Made by a program: the position numbers and the translations under genes
Shown: positions 52,091 through 60,194 of the stretch, in pieces
Numbering within the stretch: the stretch's first letter is position 1
Layout: the number at the start of each line of letters is the position of its first letter
Source of the DNA: Paracidovorax wautersii
Lineage (GTDB): Bacteria; Pseudomonadota; Gammaproteobacteria; Burkholderiales; Burkholderiaceae_C
Assembly: GCF_900113035.1 (NCBI RefSeq)
Contig: NZ_FONX01000014.1
Location: 1 to 64,000, forward strand
Length of the DNA stretch: 64,000 nt
Direction of reading: 5' to 3'
The notes under the pieces: generated by a model
What the model saw: only the letters and a program-made list of their open reading frames with translations
What the model was told of the DNA's origin: nothing
The model's database searches: none

Positions 52091-52885
52091 TCAGAAAAGG
52101 CCTGCGGGCTCGGCCTCGCGGTCCCAGCTATAGATCACCAGCTCGTTCCGCTCAACGCCCTTGCCGCCGCCGGCCACTTGGTACGTGATGGGCACCACAT
52201 CCATCTGCAGCCCAGCGAAGCACGTGCGGACGTCCGGATGGTCGTTGATGCTCAGAATCGCCCTGCCCTTGAGCTGCCGCATGGTGGCAGCCATGGCCTC
52301 GTACTGCGGCCACTCGAATGGGACGCCGTAGCCCTCGGTTTGCCAGTAGGGCGGGTCCAAGTAAAAGAGCGTGTGCGGCCGGTCGTATCGCCGCATGCAC
52401 TCCTGCCAGTCCAGCCGCTCGATGTAAGCGCTTGTGAGGCGCAGATGCGCAGCGCTGAGGTCTTCCTCCAGCCGCAGCAGGTTGACCGTGGGCGCAGCCA
52501 CGGTGGTGGCCGTGCCCCACGTCTGGCCCTGCACTCGGCCGCCGAAGGCCTGGTGCTGGAGGTAATAAAAGCGAGCAGCCCGCTGGATGTCGGTGAGCGT
52601 TTCCGGCGGGGTGGACTGCACCCACTTGAAAACCTCCCGGCTACTGAGCGCCCATTTGAATTGCCGCACGAACTCTTCGAGGTGCCGCTGCACGACCCGA
52701 TACAGGTTGACGAGTTCGCCGTTGATGTCGTTGATGACTTCGACCTCGGCGGCCGGGCGCATGAAGTAGAGCGCGGCGCCGCCGGCAAAGACCTCGACGT
52801 AACAGGTGTGCGGAGGGAAGCGCGGGATGATGATGTCCGCGAGGCGGCGCTTGCCGCCGATCCACGGGATGATGGGGTTTGCCAT
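52091..52885 (-). CDS. dam: Phage DNA adenine methyltransferase (Dam/D12 class)
   Basis: 264 aa. It has PIIPWIGGKRRLADIII (SAM-binding FxGGK-like motif at 4-20), YVEVFAGGAALYFMRP, EVINDINGELVNLYRVV and the catalytic LDPPYW (DPPY at 177-180). This is the N6-adenine methylase class, length typical for D12. Such phage enzymes modify phage DNA against host restriction. The ATG at 52885 starts the conserved region; an in-frame ATG at 52909 adds 8 residues. A strong hairpin lies just upstream. Confidence 0.9.
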   Translation of the reverse strand: MANPIIPWIGGKRRLADIIIPRFPPHTCYVEVFAGGAALYFMRPAAEVEVINDINGELVNLYRVVQRHLEEFVRQFKWALSSREVFKWVQSTPPETLTDIQRAARFYYLQHQAFGGRVQGQTWGTATTVAAPTVNLLRLEEDLSAAHLRLTSAYIERLDWQECMRRYDRPHTLFYLDPPYWQTEGYGVPFEWPQYEAMAATMRQLKGRAILSINDHPDVRTCFAGLQMDVVPITYQVAGGGKGVERNELVIYSWDREAEPAGLF

Positions 52886-52912
52886 AGTGGGCTCCAGGGG
52901 TTGATACACTGC

Positions 52913-52936
52913 CCCCGCCTGTACAGGTGGGCGGGG
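52913..52936 (-). promoter_or_regulatory. Stem-loop in the dam leader
   Basis: On the minus strand CCCCGCC and GGCGGGG arms enclose a CTGTACAG palindrome. It ends 28 nt upstream of the dam ATG. No T tract follows, so attenuation or translational control is more likely than termination. In phage Mu the methylation gene mom is also controlled through a leader stem-loop; no Com-like zinc-finger gene is seen here. Confidence 0.4.
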
Positions 52937-53053
52937 CCTTGGCTGGGCTCACAGGCTCGTTCTGTGGGTCTGGCGGTCGCCCGGGTGCTGCAACACCCTG
53001 ACGGTCGCTCCGTTCTTTTTTTCCAACTCCATGCGCCAGGCGGCGCACGAAGC

Positions 53054-53236
53054 TCAGTCGATGCGCGGTGGCGGTTCGCTGTCGTTCCTCGGGGGCACTT
53101 CGCGCTCCGCTCGCTCATGGATCTCTTGCAGCCGCAACCGATGGTCGCGGCGCATGCGCTCCTCCAGTTGCCTGGCACGGCGTTGGCCGCCGGCACGCTG
53201 GGGTTGCGATGGCTGGGTGAGTCGATCAGGGTGCAT
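53054..53236 (-). CDS. Small basic phage protein (60 aa), hypothetical
   Basis: It begins MHPDRLTQPSQPQRAGGQRR and continues with a charged helix (QLEERMRRDHRLRLQEIHER). GAGGG lies 6 nt upstream of the ATG at 53236, and its start overlaps the Rz1-like gene by 11 bp, as is usual in this phage. I do not recognise it. The 53033-52937 stretch downstream holds no clear gene. Confidence 0.45.
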   Translation of the reverse strand: MHPDRLTQPSQPQRAGGQRRARQLEERMRRDHRLRLQEIHERAEREVPPRNDSEPPPRID

Positions 53237-53516
53237 CGCGACCCTCGATCGGTTTGCGGCAGTTGTCGAGGGCTGCGCGCAGCTGGCCTTCGTAGCCCTC
53301 GCGCCGCTCGATCTCGGCTTGCGCCGTACGGGTGAAGTCATCGACCGAGGCGCCCGGCTGCAGGCCCTCCGTGGGCATGCTGGGCCGTTCAGGCACGGGC
53401 TCTAGGCATGCCACAGGCACAGGCACGCGCACCTGCAGCGTCTCCACGCGCGGCGCGGCAGCGCAGCCGGACAGAAGCAAAGCGGCACCGAGCGCCGCGG
53501 GGATCATGTTTCGCAT
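53226..53516 (-). CDS. Rz1-like outer-membrane spanin lipoprotein
   Basis: 96 aa. The signal peptide has lipobox LLLSGC (Cys18). The mature part has Pro-rich VRVPVPVACLEPVPERPSMP and a C-terminal helix, typical of o-spanins of the LysC/Rz1 kind. Together with an inner-membrane spanin it fuses the membranes at lysis. GGAGGAC lies 6 nt upstream. It overlaps the DUF6527 gene by 13 bp. Confidence 0.75.
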   Translation of the reverse strand: MRNMIPAALGAALLLSGCAAAPRVETLQVRVPVPVACLEPVPERPSMPTEGLQPGASVDDFTRTAQAEIERREGYEGQLRAALDNCRKPIEGRDAP

Positions 53517-53857
53517 GATGTGTCCTCCACGGGATTGAGCGGCAGTGTTTGTCCACGCAGCTCATGAGAGCAATCGTCCAGAAACTGCACCGATCCGTCG
53601 TTGATCCACGAGTGGCAACGGAAGCCGCCCCGTCGCCCTCCGGGCGGCTCGGTGGTGAGCACACTTGGGCGAAGCGTTGGTGCTGATGTGCTGCCGTTCC
53701 AGGTCCAGCATCCAGTACCGTCACGCGTGCCCTGGCAGATCACCGGCAGCGTGAGGCGGCCAGTAGGCCCGGGGATGTTGAGGGTCAGGTGCGTAGCTTC
53801 TGCCGCAGCGCAGCTCACGTAGCAGCCACCCTGCAGGCGGACAGGCAAGGCCTTCAT
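53504..53857 (-). CDS. DUF6527-like phage protein
   Basis: 117 aa. It has HLTLNIPGPTGRLTLPVICQ, CWTWNGSTSAPTLRPSVLTT, and CHSWINDGSVQFLDDCSHEL with GQTLPL, a pattern I associate with DUF6527, a small phage/bacterial domain of unknown function with conserved Cys/His. GGGGAGGA lies 7 nt upstream, and the ATG overlaps the Rz-like stop (ATGA). It sits between the two spanin genes. Confidence 0.65.
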   Translation of the reverse strand: MKALPVRLQGGCYVSCAAAEATHLTLNIPGPTGRLTLPVICQGTRDGTGCWTWNGSTSAPTLRPSVLTTEPPGGRRGGFRCHSWINDGSVQFLDDCSHELRGQTLPLNPVEDTSCET

Positions 53858-54219
53858 GGTTGCGTCCTCCCCTTGAGCCACCCATCGACCCGCACCTGAG
53901 CACTGGCGCACGGGTCGCCGGGTACGGGCGGCGGCGCTGCCAGGATCTGGTCTGCCCGTCGGGCGTGCCCTGCGGCGCGCGCAGCGGCCTCGCGGCGGGC
54001 AGCAGACGCCTCCAGCAGCCGCTTGTCGGCCAGATCGCTGAGCCGGCCGACCTCCGTGCTGCAGGCCTGGGCTGCGCCGCGCACGCCGGCCAGCTCCTGC
54101 GACTTGGCCGATACATCTCCACGCGCGGCGATGGCTTCATCGCGCTCGCCCAGGTAGCCCCAGACGAGCGCTGCGTTGGCGATGAGGCTGGCCAACAGCA
54201 GCGCCTGAAGCGCACTCAC
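53854..54219 (-). CDS. Rz-like inner-membrane spanin
   Basis: 121 aa from a GTG at 54219 that overlaps the endolysin stop (GTGA). An N-terminal membrane helix (LQALLLASLIANAALVWGYL) is followed by a periplasmic coiled-coil (RGDVSAKSQELAGVR to RRADQILA) and a Pro-rich end with one Cys. This is the architecture of i-spanins. The partner is the lipoprotein at 53226-53516. Confidence 0.7.
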   Translation of the reverse strand: MSALQALLLASLIANAALVWGYLGERDEAIAARGDVSAKSQELAGVRGAAQACSTEVGRLSDLADKRLLEASAARREAAARAAGHARRADQILAAPPPVPGDPCASAQVRVDGWLKGRTQP

Positions 54220-55097
54220 GACCAGCCCTCCCGGCGCACCTTGACGCGTTCCCAGACGATGTAGCCGCACAGCAGGACGATGCCGACCAGCAGCATGGGC
54301 AGCAGCCAGTCGCCGAGGCGTTCGGCGCTGCTCTTGATGTCGGTGACCGTGCGCGCAGTTTCCGCGATCGTGGCCACGGCCGCCGTGCCGCCGGCCGCCA
54401 CGCTTGCGCGGTTGATCGTGCTGGCCGTCAGCGGGCGCTCGGCGTCCACCGCCTGCGGCATCAGGGTCTGGACGTCGTCCACGGGTGCTGCCGGGCTGGC
54501 GGCTGCGCCGGCGGGCCCGGAGGCGGGCGTCAGGTACAACTGCGACTCGGCCAGCCGGCGCGCCTCCAGGCCTGGCGACACTTCGCCGCCGGCCTTGTTC
54601 CACAGCCGGAAAGCCCGGGCCGCCGCCGCGGTGTCACCACGGTTGTGGGCCTTGAGCACAGAGGACTGGCGAAAGCCGTCCTTGGCGCCCTTCGGCTTGC
54701 TGCTGCCCGACCAGCCCAGGCCGATGTTGTAGGCCAGCACGACCATGGCCGCCAGCTGATTCTCGTTGGGCGGCACCGTGCAGGCCGCGCGCACGGCGGT
54801 TGCGATCTTGTCCAGCTCGACCGCCAGGCGCGCATCGGCCTCCTGCAGCGTCATGCGGTCGCCTTCGCGCACGCCTTCGGTGAAGCCCCAGCCAATGGTC
54901 CAGGGCGCACCGCTCAGGCCGCTGATCGATGCCGGGATGGCGAAGGGCGCGGCCAGGTACTTGCGCCACAGTCCGGCGCCGCGCAGCGCCTTGCCGAGCG
55001 GCGAATACGGGTCCGGGTACGCGTGGCCGACGAAGGCCTCACGGTCGTGCAGCAGCTTGATGCCGGCGGGGTTGATAGGGTAGGTCTGCATGGTCAT
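54216..55097 (-). CDS. T4-type lysozyme endolysin (GH24) with C-terminal membrane helix
   Basis: 293 aa. GH24 domain (about 8-170): catalytic Glu20 in LLHDREAFVGHAYPDP, APWTIGWGFTEGV, NENQLAAMVVLAYNIGLG and FRLWNKAGGEVSPGLEARR. An Ala/Pro linker (170-215) leads to a C-terminal hydrophobic helix, LLPMLLVGIVLLCGYIVW, and a basic tail. There is no separate holin nearby, so this helix may anchor the enzyme or act in hole formation. The starts at 55097 and 55091 are both possible, GGAG lying 3 or 9 nt upstream. Confidence 0.85.
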   Translation of the reverse strand: MTMQTYPINPAGIKLLHDREAFVGHAYPDPYSPLGKALRGAGLWRKYLAAPFAIPASISGLSGAPWTIGWGFTEGVREGDRMTLQEADARLAVELDKIATAVRAACTVPPNENQLAAMVVLAYNIGLGWSGSSKPKGAKDGFRQSSVLKAHNRGDTAAAARAFRLWNKAGGEVSPGLEARRLAESQLYLTPASGPAGAAASPAAPVDDVQTLMPQAVDAERPLTASTINRASVAAGGTAAVATIAETARTVTDIKSSAERLGDWLLPMLLVGIVLLCGYIVWERVKVRREGWS

Positions 55098-55116
55098 GGG
55101 CTCCGTTTGAGGGACG

Positions 55117-55147
55117 AAAAAAAACCCGCCGGGGGTGACCAGGCGGG
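55117..55147 (-). terminator. Intrinsic terminator between tail-fibre and lysis genes
   Basis: On the minus strand CCCGCC, an 11-nt loop and GGCGGG (55147-55125) are followed by eight T. It ends the tail transcript about 100 nt after the fibre stop. The lysis genes then need readthrough or a promoter inside the leader. Confidence 0.85.
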
Positions 55148-55242
55148 CCGTTGCAAAAGGCACGAACCCTATACGGGCGTGCCGGATACTGCGCGATCTG
55201 CGAAACCAGGACCGCAACTTAAAAGAAAATCAAATTAATCAC

Positions 55243-56415
55243 CTAGATAAGGTACTCTATTATTATTCGCATGGGCTTTCCCGCCACATTAGCACCTTCC
55301 CCCGCAGATATGTTTATAGCCACATCATCATTACTAGTCCAAAACGTATATCTATAAGACGCACCAAGATAATCACTTGAAGAATTCGCCGGCATGTACG
55401 AATTACCCTCCGCGTACTGAGCAGCAACACAGACCGAAACAATAGATTCAGCCGGACAACCATGAGCGTACGTTGCCAATCCCCCAGCCGCAGGCATAAC
55501 CCCCTCAATGAGCCTCTTTGCGGTACGAGGCGCAGATGGTCCCTGCCGCATTCCTCCGGGGGCCGAAATAGACCCTGAGTTATCAAAAACAATGGGGTTT
55601 GCATTACCAAGAAATAACTTCAACTCGATTTTTCCATCGGTTCTACCGCCCTCCCCTATAGTAAGTGCGCCAAGATAACGCACACCCTGATGTATCGCAA
55701 CGAATATTGAATACTCGTTATTTTCATTATTTGCATCGATACTAATAACAGAAGGTCTATCCCCCCAAAAATAAGAACTGGGACGGCCTATATCCCCATG
55801 CTGCGATATCGAATTACTAGAACCCAAGAACTCAATAGATCCTGAAACAGGGCCGCCTGTTAGAGACAACTTGCCATCCAGAGCAGTTTTCGTTGCCGTA
55901 CTGACTGGAAGCTTTTCCAAGCTATCCGTTCCCGTCCCCCCGTATGCCGGGGATAACTGCCCCGATGAATTGAAGCGGGATGTGAGCCACTTCAGGCTAT
56001 TGCGGAGGGTCTGCACGATCGACTGCCAGGCCAGCGCGGTGCCAGCCGCAGGCAGGTCAGGGATCGCAGCGGCGTCGGTGAGCGAAGCCGAGAGAAACTG
56101 CGTCTTGAAGTCGGCAATCGTGACCTGGCGCATCTGCAGACTGTTGGCCGAGTCCCCGATGCTGATGATGTCCGCATCCACCAGCACCGACTTCGCGGCG
56201 ACGTTGGCAGACGAACCGAACTGAATGCCGGTGAAGATCCAGTAAGGCGCAGTCTTGATCCACACCCGATTGTTGGCCTCGACGTAGTGCTCACCGAGCA
56301 CGCCGGCCGCATCGCTCGGAGGGCCATCGCCGAACGACCACTTCGTGGAGAGAGTGCGCAGGACTTCGAGGGTCACCAGATCCTGCGGCTGACTGACGAT
56401 GCCGAGGTGCTTCAT
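55243..56415 (-). CDS. Phage tail fibre protein with AT-rich distal half
   Basis: 390 aa. The first ~150 residues are GC-rich and resemble phage fibre attachment regions (MKHLGIVSQPQDLVTLEVLR, then AYGGTGTDSLEKLP, a motif common in fibre shafts). From about 55950 down to the stop the base composition falls sharply, with many AT-ending codons. The distal part (PAAGGLATYAHGCPAESIVS to RIIIEYLI) is a C-terminal domain I do not recognise. This fits exchange of the receptor-binding tip by recombination. It overlaps the upstream fibre gene by ATGA. Confidence 0.8.
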   Translation of the reverse strand: MKHLGIVSQPQDLVTLEVLRTLSTKWSFGDGPPSDAAGVLGEHYVEANNRVWIKTAPYWIFTGIQFGSSANVAAKSVLVDADIISIGDSANSLQMRQVTIADFKTQFLSASLTDAAAIPDLPAAGTALAWQSIVQTLRNSLKWLTSRFNSSGQLSPAYGGTGTDSLEKLPVSTATKTALDGKLSLTGGPVSGSIEFLGSSNSISQHGDIGRPSSYFWGDRPSVISIDANNENNEYSIFVAIHQGVRYLGALTIGEGGRTDGKIELKLFLGNANPIVFDNSGSISAPGGMRQGPSAPRTAKRLIEGVMPAAGGLATYAHGCPAESIVSVCVAAQYAEGNSYMPANSSSDYLGASYRYTFWTSNDDVAINISAGEGANVAGKPMRIIIEYLI

Positions 56416-57134
56416 GCGACCACCGCGACCCTATATTGGCCCGTCGTCGGCGCAACAGCGAACGTCAGCTGCACCGTTTCGTCGCTGTTGGCCACCCAGT
56501 CACACAGCACACCGGCATTGGTTGCCGTCTCGCGCACGCTCAACTGCACGTCACGGGTGCCCAGGTTGTGCGCCACGGTGATCGTGGTGGCCGTGCCGTC
56601 GCCGATCGTGGCAACTGCCTTGCGCGCCACCACGGCGGTGTCGATAGCCACGACCGCGCCGTTGATCGTGATGCCAGCGCCTGCCGTGTAGCTCTTGCCG
56701 CCACCGAACTGGCCCCAGGCCAGCGCCGTGGTGCCGATGGTGATGGGGGCATCGGTGGTCATCTGCCACTGCTGGTTGCCGAGCGTCGCGCCTTCCGAGA
56801 CGAACACCGCAGCGCCCAGCACCTCGGCCGACGCGTCGAAGTCGGCAGCCCGGGTCCACGCGCCGGAGGCGGCCCGGTAGATGCCGTTATCGGCGGCGCT
56901 GGTCTGGTCTTTCACAAGCACTCGATCGCCCGCGGCCAGGGCCACGCCGTCGATGGTTTGAAGGCCTGACAGCGTGATGTTGGCCGTGGTCGCCGCGCGC
57001 ACCGGGTCTTTCCACTTCAGGCCCTGCACGGCAGCGTCGAGCTGGGCCTTGGTGACGGCATCCTGCGGGTTCTGCGCGTCGGCGAGGTTGGTGATGCGGT
57101 TGCCGTTGGCGTCGAGGTTGTTGGTGATCTTCAT
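56412..57134 (-). CDS. Phage tail fibre/baseplate-associated structural protein
   Basis: 240 aa. The opening MKITNNLDANGNRITNLADA and QNPQDAVTKAQLDA is the classical phage tail-fibre collar motif. Beta-rich segments such as VALAAGDRVLVKDQTSAADN and GIYRAASGAWTRAADFD follow, as in many fibre shaft proteins. It ends with an immunoglobulin-like or sandwich stretch. It overlaps the distal fibre gene by ATGA and probably forms the proximal fibre. Confidence 0.8.
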   Translation of the reverse strand: MKITNNLDANGNRITNLADAQNPQDAVTKAQLDAAVQGLKWKDPVRAATTANITLSGLQTIDGVALAAGDRVLVKDQTSAADNGIYRAASGAWTRAADFDASAEVLGAAVFVSEGATLGNQQWQMTTDAPITIGTTALAWGQFGGGKSYTAGAGITINGAVVAIDTAVVARKAVATIGDGTATTITVAHNLGTRDVQLSVRETATNAGVLCDWVANSDETVQLTFAVAPTTGQYRVAVVA

Positions 57135-57157
57135 GGTTGTGGGCTCCTAGGGGTCGG

Positions 57158-57508
57158 TCAGTTGCAGATCGCACGGCCGGCGAGCGGCACGCTGTGGGTG
57201 ATGCGGGCGGTGGTGAGGTCGAGGTGCCGGACGTCGGGGCAGATCTCCGCGCCCAGGTGGTCCAGCACGGTGATGGCGGGGTAGCGGCCCAGGTTGTGAG
57301 CGACCGTCCAGACGGACGCGGCGCTGTCTTGCACGTGCGTGTAGCGGCTGCCGGCGCCCTCGCCTGCCGGGCCGGCCGGCCCTTGCTCCGCTGTCTCGAT
57401 GACCAGCAGATCGGCCACCTCTTCGCGCAAGGCCTGGACGGGCTCCAGCACGTAGAGGTCGGCGCCGGCCTCGTCGCCGCAGTCCTGCAACCATTCGAGC
57501 GCCGTCAT
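57158..57508 (-). CDS. Phage tail-associated protein, hypothetical (116 aa)
   Basis: It begins MTALEWLQDCGDEAGADLYV. A short collagen-like GPAGPAGEGAG stretch is followed by a small beta domain (YTHVQDSAASVWTVAHNLGR, then YPAITVLDHLGAEI), which resembles the VAHNLGxYPxVxVxD module of phage fibres. The ATG overlaps the upstream gene stop (ATGA). It is likely a fibre or fibre-tip component. Confidence 0.65.
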   Translation of the reverse strand: MTALEWLQDCGDEAGADLYVLEPVQALREEVADLLVIETAEQGPAGPAGEGAGSRYTHVQDSAASVWTVAHNLGRYPAITVLDHLGAEICPDVRHLDLTTARITHSVPLAGRAICN

Positions 57509-57942
57509 GGCAGCACCTGCACGATGCCGGCATCGACGGACAGATCGCCCTGCAGCACGCGGCGGTTGATGCCGTCGGCACCGCGCACGACAAGCCCGAA
57601 AACGGCCTTGCTCCAGCTGATGGCTGCGGCGTCCGCAGGGCTCACCACGATGTCGATCGCCCCCGGCACCGCGCCCAGCGTCAGGCCGTTCCCCACGGTC
57701 AGCCGCAGGTAGAGCGTGCCGCCCGGCGCGCTGCGGATCTCCATCGCAGCATCGCTGCCGGTCAAGTCGGTCGGCACGAAGGCCGAGCGGGGCACCGGCA
57801 GGCCGGTTTCGGCGTGGACGATCGCGCCATTGCGCAACTCGACCGGGCATGCGTAGGAGCCCAGACGCAGGCGCTTGCGCATGCCCTCCGGCTTGGCGAT
57901 GACCCAAATGGCCCCGCCGCCGATCATGATGGTTTGCTGCAT
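57505..57942 (-). CDS. Phage protein, hypothetical (145 aa)
   Basis: A beta-rich protein starting MQQTIMIGGGAIWVIAKPEG, with DAAMEIRSAPGGTLYLRLTV and GAIDIVVSPADAAAISW. The pattern is similar to small phage proteins that define numeric limits or coat tail tips, but I cannot assign it. AGAGAG precedes the ATG. It is co-translated with its downstream neighbour by an ATGA overlap. Confidence 0.6.
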   Translation of the reverse strand: MQQTIMIGGGAIWVIAKPEGMRKRLRLGSYACPVELRNGAIVHAETGLPVPRSAFVPTDLTGSDAAMEIRSAPGGTLYLRLTVGNGLTLGAVPGAIDIVVSPADAAAISWSKAVFGLVVRGADGINRRVLQGDLSVDAGIVQVLP

Positions 57943-57962
57943 GTTTTCTCTCTTGCAAATGA

Positions 57963-57999
57963 CCGCGCCCGCCGGGCGGTGAGGCCGTGGCGGGCGCGG
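57963..57999 (-). other. Long G/C hairpin between tail genes
   Basis: CCGCGCCCGCC (57963-57973) and GGCGGGCGCGG (57989-57999) pair perfectly over 11 bp with a 15-nt loop. It is in the 75-bp gap after the large tail gene and 20 nt before the next start. There is no T tract, so it may act as a partial terminator, processing or stability element. Confidence 0.4.
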
Positions 58000-58017
58000 A
58001 AGGTGGAGGGTGGAAAG

Positions 58018-60183
58018 CTAGATCTCGATGCGCGTGACGGGCAGTTGCGGCGCGGTGCCGGTGATGGCTCCACCCTGCACGAATACGCTCTGGCCGGCGG
58101 CGATCTGCAGCGGGTTGCGCACACTCACAACGCCCGTGCCGGTGAGCTGCACGCGGGCCACAGCACCGTTGACCGACTGCACTACGCCGGTCTGCACCGG
58201 CGCCTCGGGCTGCAAGTCGAGCAGGCGCTTGTAGAGGTTGCTCGACGCGCTCCCTGCGCCCAGGCCCTTGGGCGCGGACGATGTGCGCTCCACGGCCAGT
58301 TGCTGGCGCACGGTGGGCATGTCGGCCGTAATGGTGATGCCGCGCACCAGGCCGCGCCAAGTCTCTGCCGGCTCCTGCACCTCGATCAGATAGCCGGGGA
58401 GGATGAGGCCAGGATTCGTGCCGCCGGTCAGCAGCGGCAGCGTGATGGGGTGCCGGTGCGTGATGGCGGCAGCGGCGATCACCGCGCTGCCGCGCTGGCG
58501 CGCCGCGTCGACATGCGTCACCAGCGCGTCGGTCACCTGGGGTGCCAGCACCTCGCCGGCCGAGCCGGCGCGCACCACATGGCCCAGCACCCCGGCGCCG
58601 GTCTCGCCCGAGACGTACACGGCGTCGTAGCGCGCAGCGCCCAGCGCTTGCAGAGTGTCTGCGGTGATGATCTGGCCCGGCATGCGCACCGTGGGCACCG
58701 CGGATGCCCAGTCCCAAGGCATCACGGCATAGCGAGGGGCGATCTGCAGCCTGGCGTCGACGCAGTGGCTGCGCACCACGCCGCCTGCGGCTTCGGCGAT
58801 GCGTTGCACGACGGACAGCGGCGAGCCCTGATGGCTCCATGCGCCGGCAGGCACCAGCCAGTCCTGCATGGCCCAATCGAGCGACACGCCCGTCATGTCC
58901 AGCGCCTGCAGCGCGAGCTGCTGCGCGGTCATGTCGCTGCTGTTGCTCCACACCGATGCCGGCATGTGCGGGGCGCCTAAGAGCGATGTGACGCTGGCGC
59001 CGCGCACCTGCACGCCGTGGTCTCCGAACTTGCGCGAGCGCTCGGGCGGGTCGATGGCGAAGACCCAGGCGATGCCGTTGATGGTGACGCGCACGCGCGC
59101 CGGCAGGCCGCCCGATGGGGCGAGCTGGTCGAGCAGGTGGACAGGCCCGCGCGCGGACATCGACCAGCCGAAGCCGTCGTCGTCGGCCGTGATGGAGATG
59201 CCCTGCAGCTGCACACGCTCCAGGCTCGGCAGCAGCACGGCGTCGATGGTGTTGACGGACATGTAGACCCTTAGAAGCGGGATGACGAACTGCGGCTGCG
59301 GCGCGGTGCCGGTGTGGCGCTCGCAGACGAAGACCAGGCCGACGGGCGACGCGCCACTGCCTGCGGGCATCTCGAACAGCAGGCGCGCGGGCAGCGCGGG
59401 CACATAGCAAGGATCTGGCAAGGGTGGAACCGGCTGCCAGGCCGAGATGCCTGGTGGCGGCTTGCGGCCCTGCTCGAATGCCAACTGCCAACCTCGACCC
59501 TGCGGCAGTCCACGCCGGAAGCCGGAGACCTGCAGCAGTGCCAACTGACCCGCACGCTCGAAGCGCTGGAGCGCCTGGGCGCGCAGGCGCGCGGCCTGCT
59601 GGAACGGCTGCAGGGCGGCCACGCGCAGCCCGGCCGCCTGCTCGAAGCCGCCGCGCACGGCCGTGCGCAGCTGCACGGCCTGCTGAAGGCGCTGCGCCGC
59701 AGGTGGCACCGCCAGGCGGCGGGCCTGCTCGTCGGCAACACGGGCGATCTGGGCCCAGCGAGCCGACTGCTGCCAGCGCCCCTGCAGCATGGCCTGAACG
59801 GGTTGCGCAGGCTGCGCGAGCACTGCCACGGCGGCATGCGCGCGGGTGCCCTGCTGCCAGCCCTGCAGCCCGCCGCCGAAGGCCTTTCGGCCCTGCTGCC
59901 AGCTGCTGGCGACATCACCGGCGACGGGGCGATCGACGTTGACCAGATAGCGCGCCTCGACGTGCCCACGAAGGCCCGTGATGGACCCCGTCGCCGCGAT
60001 GCGCGAGACAACGCGCAATGGCACCACACCCTGCAGGCCCGTGATGCGCCCGGTGCCGGCCAACTGCACGGGCGGGCGCGTTGTGCCCCCGCCCTCGTCG
60101 CCGAAGACCAGGCGCACCGGACTGTCCGGCGAATTCGCCGGCTGGTCGAATCGCAGGCTCGTTGCGCCATCGTCATTTGCCAC
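58018..60183 (-). CDS. Large phage tail/hub-like protein
   Basis: 721 aa. The first third is Gln/Ala/Arg-rich with repeating amphipathic helices (residues about 90-240). The remainder resembles tail-hub proteins that bind the tail tube and baseplate: RVTINGIAWVFAIDPPERSR, VQVRGASVTSLLGAPHMPAS, QRIAEAAGGVVRSHCVDARL and GLVRGITITADMPTVRQQLA. A small OB-like C-terminal domain closes it. The assignment as hub is by resemblance and position. It is encoded 11 bp after the preceding gene. Confidence 0.6.
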   Translation of the reverse strand: MANDDGATSLRFDQPANSPDSPVRLVFGDEGGGTTRPPVQLAGTGRITGLQGVVPLRVVSRIAATGSITGLRGHVEARYLVNVDRPVAGDVASSWQQGRKAFGGGLQGWQQGTRAHAAVAVLAQPAQPVQAMLQGRWQQSARWAQIARVADEQARRLAVPPAAQRLQQAVQLRTAVRGGFEQAAGLRVAALQPFQQAARLRAQALQRFERAGQLALLQVSGFRRGLPQGRGWQLAFEQGRKPPPGISAWQPVPPLPDPCYVPALPARLLFEMPAGSGASPVGLVFVCERHTGTAPQPQFVIPLLRVYMSVNTIDAVLLPSLERVQLQGISITADDDGFGWSMSARGPVHLLDQLAPSGGLPARVRVTINGIAWVFAIDPPERSRKFGDHGVQVRGASVTSLLGAPHMPASVWSNSSDMTAQQLALQALDMTGVSLDWAMQDWLVPAGAWSHQGSPLSVVQRIAEAAGGVVRSHCVDARLQIAPRYAVMPWDWASAVPTVRMPGQIITADTLQALGAARYDAVYVSGETGAGVLGHVVRAGSAGEVLAPQVTDALVTHVDAARQRGSAVIAAAAITHRHPITLPLLTGGTNPGLILPGYLIEVQEPAETWRGLVRGITITADMPTVRQQLAVERTSSAPKGLGAGSASSNLYKRLLDLQPEAPVQTGVVQSVNGAVARVQLTGTGVVSVRNPLQIAAGQSVFVQGGAITGTAPQLPVTRIEI

Positions 60184-60194
60184 ACGTCATGCCC

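Noticed and set aside
52937-53050. Com-like zinc-finger regulator gene ahead of dam
   Set aside because: No frame shows paired CxxC motifs; the only ATG frame (from 53032) is 27 codons without Cys.
55243-57134. Diversity-generating retroelement acting on the tail fibre
   Set aside because: No reverse transcriptase or template repeat is visible in the window; the AT-rich distal half is better explained by recombination.
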